This document shows positions 62,147-64,000 of a DNA stretch of 64,000 nucleotides, piece by piece. Under the pieces are notes generated by a model that worked only from the letters and a program-made list of their open reading frames with translations, was not told where the DNA came from and did no database searches. The stretch spans positions 26,333-90,332 of the forward strand of contig PYSQ01000079.1 of the NCBI GenBank assembly GCA_003049435.1, given 5' to 3'. The position numbers were made by a program, and so were the translations under genes. The DNA comes from Nakataea oryzae. Its lineage: Eukaryota; Ascomycota; Sordariomycetes; Magnaporthales; Magnaporthaceae. Position 1 is the first letter of the stretch, and every line of letters begins with the position of its first letter.

Positions 62147-64000
62147 TTCCAAGAACAGGATACAGTCTTGTGCGGGGACGGGCGTGCTCTGGGCGGCAGC
62201 GTGGGAGAGCCGAGTCCGAATATGGCATAGAATCAGAGCGGACGCGAGAGGAAGAGCCGCATCTCCCGGCGACCATGGGCCGTTAAATCAGCCTCGAGAG
62301 AGCAAGCGATGGCACTCTGGGCCAGTCGTCATCGAGCAGCCGCCCGCTATGGCCCACTGTAACTGTTTTCCGTTTTGGGGATAGCCTCCCGTGTCGCGGG
62401 GGCTTAGGTCAGCCGCGTCGCCTCGATAGATCTTGGCGTGGGCGTCCAGAACCCAGCATCGCAGGTTTCCGAGAGGAAAAGGCGTCCTCCAGCACCGAGA
62501 AAGCGCTCGTCTACGCCTGCCACTGCCATCAGAGAGATAGGCTTGCGGTGCGCTGCAGCCGCGGAGGGTGGTTTTCTGGCTTATAAACCTCCGAGGGCCC
62601 TCATCCACGAGCTTGGCATGGCGGCTGTCCCGCCGGAAGCTCCATGCGCAATTTGGGCCAATCGCTCTGCGGGCTAATTAGCCAATCAGTCCAGTCATCC
62701 TCCTTGCCGTGATGGGGGCTAAATTTTTCTCGGATAGCTATCAGCGCCATCTCGAGTCCGCAGCAAAACTGGGGTTGCGATATCTCCTAATCAGAGGCGG
62801 CCTCTTCAAGAGCGGCAATGTGCCAGAATCCTACAAGACAATCATTACGTAAATAATCATCAAGTTGAAGCCAGTGCAGAGCCCAGATACTCCCTGGCCA
62901 AAATACAGAAAAGAGCCTCACCGCAGCGCTTCTCAGCGACGCCCCACTCGATGGCTGAGCGCAGTTTCCTGCACGGCCTGCTCTGCGGGCCGCCATACTC
63001 GGCCATCGTCCTGGACGCAACTGCGCTCCAATGGGTGCCATATCGGATCCTTCGCGAGCCCAGAACAACACGGCCGGGCTCGGGAGAGGATTCCGCGCAG
63101 AGTCTATAAAAAGAAGCTCCGGGGACAGCATGCGGACTGTCCAGTGGGAAGAGAGGGAAGATCGGGAGATGAAAAAAGACACCCGCAAAAGTGGAGAGGC
63201 TGCGCGTGGGGTCGGAAAACATCTTGTCCGGGACAGCGCTTGCTAGCTTCAACATGCAGACTTGGATGCCGAACGCTGGGCGGCAGGAGCCAGCCCCGGA
63301 GTGGCGGGAGGACGGGGCGGGTGGGCATGGCGATTGATGGATTTGCCATCACAATGGTTGCAGGGGACGACCATGAGTTTGGCAAACGTTGCGGCGTCCG
63401 TGCCAAACCCAAGGATCTGGTTGGGCGCGCGCACGTCTGTCAGCCCTCACCCGCTCGCGGGAGGATCCTTGGGTGGCGTCTGGGATGGGCCTCCCTGTCG
63501 CGGGCTGGCCACCGCCGCATCCACCTCTCTGGGGATCGTGGACGTGGGCGACAGGCGGTGCGCTATGCCCGGTTGGGAGACATCTTTGCGGCGCCCTTTT
63601 TTGGACCGAACCCATGTCTCGGCAGAGAGCTGCGAGGTGGTGTGTGTGTGTGTGTGTGTGATTCATCGAGCTGCGCAGATGTTGTGGTGTGGGACAGGCG
63701 GTGGTGGTGGTGGTGGTGTCGGGTGGGATCGCGCAAATGTTGGTCACATGTGCTGGGGGGAGCGAGCGAGTGGTGCAGCGAGCGCAGAGTGTCGACAAAA
63801 TTAGCCCAGCCGGCAGACGCCGTGTGGGATCGGTGCTTGGGGGGGCCCAACTTGAGCGGCCGGGCACGTGCGCGCGCGATCAATAACGCCCAGGATCCCG
63901 CATCTAGGTGGAAGCGAGAGGTGGTGGTGGAAGCGGCGCTAAAAAGGCGGCCGCGGCGGCGGAGAGCCAGGCGTTCTTGGGCCGCGGCACAGCGCAGGGC
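62147..64000. other. Intergenic to the window edge, microsatellites
   Basis: About 1.85 kb upstream of the regulator gene. It includes a GT run (63642-63660) and a GGT run (63699-63718). Open frames are not protein-like. A gene may begin beyond the right edge. Confidence 0.5.
63642..63660. repeat. GT dinucleotide microsatellite
   Basis: About nine GT units, followed 40 bp later by a GGT trinucleotide run (63699-63718). Confidence 0.85.

Noticed and set aside
1..64000. CRISPR array, transposon or integrated virus
   Set aside because: No spaced direct repeats of CRISPR type, no transposase, reverse transcriptase, integrase or terminal repeats recognised on either strand.

Overview
The window is nuclear DNA of a filamentous ascomycete (Pezizomycotina, most likely Sordariomycetes). 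The evidence is GC-rich genes split by roughly 50-170 nt GT-AG introns, a dispersed ascomycete-type 5S rRNA gene, an intron-containing tRNA-Glu, HET-domain genes, a DFG5/DCW1-type GH76 gene, a bilirubin-oxidase-like multicopper oxidase, and long gene-free spacers. The species cannot be named from sequence alone. All gene models are mine: splice junctions were read by eye from GT/AG, phase and family conservation.

Layout. 0-6 kb: edge-truncated glycerate kinase, a small conserved unknown, a GH76 cell-wall mannosidase and a closely packed tRNA-Glu/tRNA-Lys pair. 7-19.6 kb: six consecutive minus-strand enzyme genes: old yellow enzyme, DAPG-hydrolase (PhlG)-like protein (broken by one N), secreted 5'-nucleotidase, GMC dehydrogenase related to the cellobiose dehydrogenase flavodomain (with a frame problem), alpha/beta hydrolase, and a class 3 lipase lacking a conserved block. 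21-25.4 kb: a 1,421-residue protein with a TPR-like N-terminus, a Cys cluster and a HET domain, followed by a 5S rRNA gene. 26-35.7 kb: Thr-rich secreted protein, FAD monooxygenase, Dal5-type MFS permease, CE16-type GDSL esterase, and a secreted protein of unknown function. 35.7-41.3 kb: a 5.6 kb gene-free divergent spacer. 41.3-45.6 kb: multicopper oxidase, a degenerate G-alpha-like protein and a small secreted protein.

46.8-53.3 kb: three neighbouring genes for septin/AIG1-like P-loop proteins. Each has intact G1 and G3 motifs, a poorly conserved G4, and a Trp-rich segment placed between helical stretches. Two lie in tandem on the minus strand and the third is divergent. They are clearly related in architecture but strongly diverged in sequence, and they are my best candidate for an undescribed system. 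53.5-62.1 kb: acetoacetate-decarboxylase-like protein, MFS sugar transporter, a second HET-domain gene and a fungal transcription-factor-like protein without a zinc cluster.

How they may work together: the left half is mostly extracellular and intracellular catabolism (mannan remodelling, nucleotide, lipid, ester and phenolic turnover) with transporters. The right half and the 21-25 kb gene carry allorecognition-type (HET) and GTPase-type genes that could belong to fungal self/non-self or stress responses. That link is an inference from family membership and proximity only. No secondary-metabolite backbone enzyme, CRISPR array or recognisable transposase was found.
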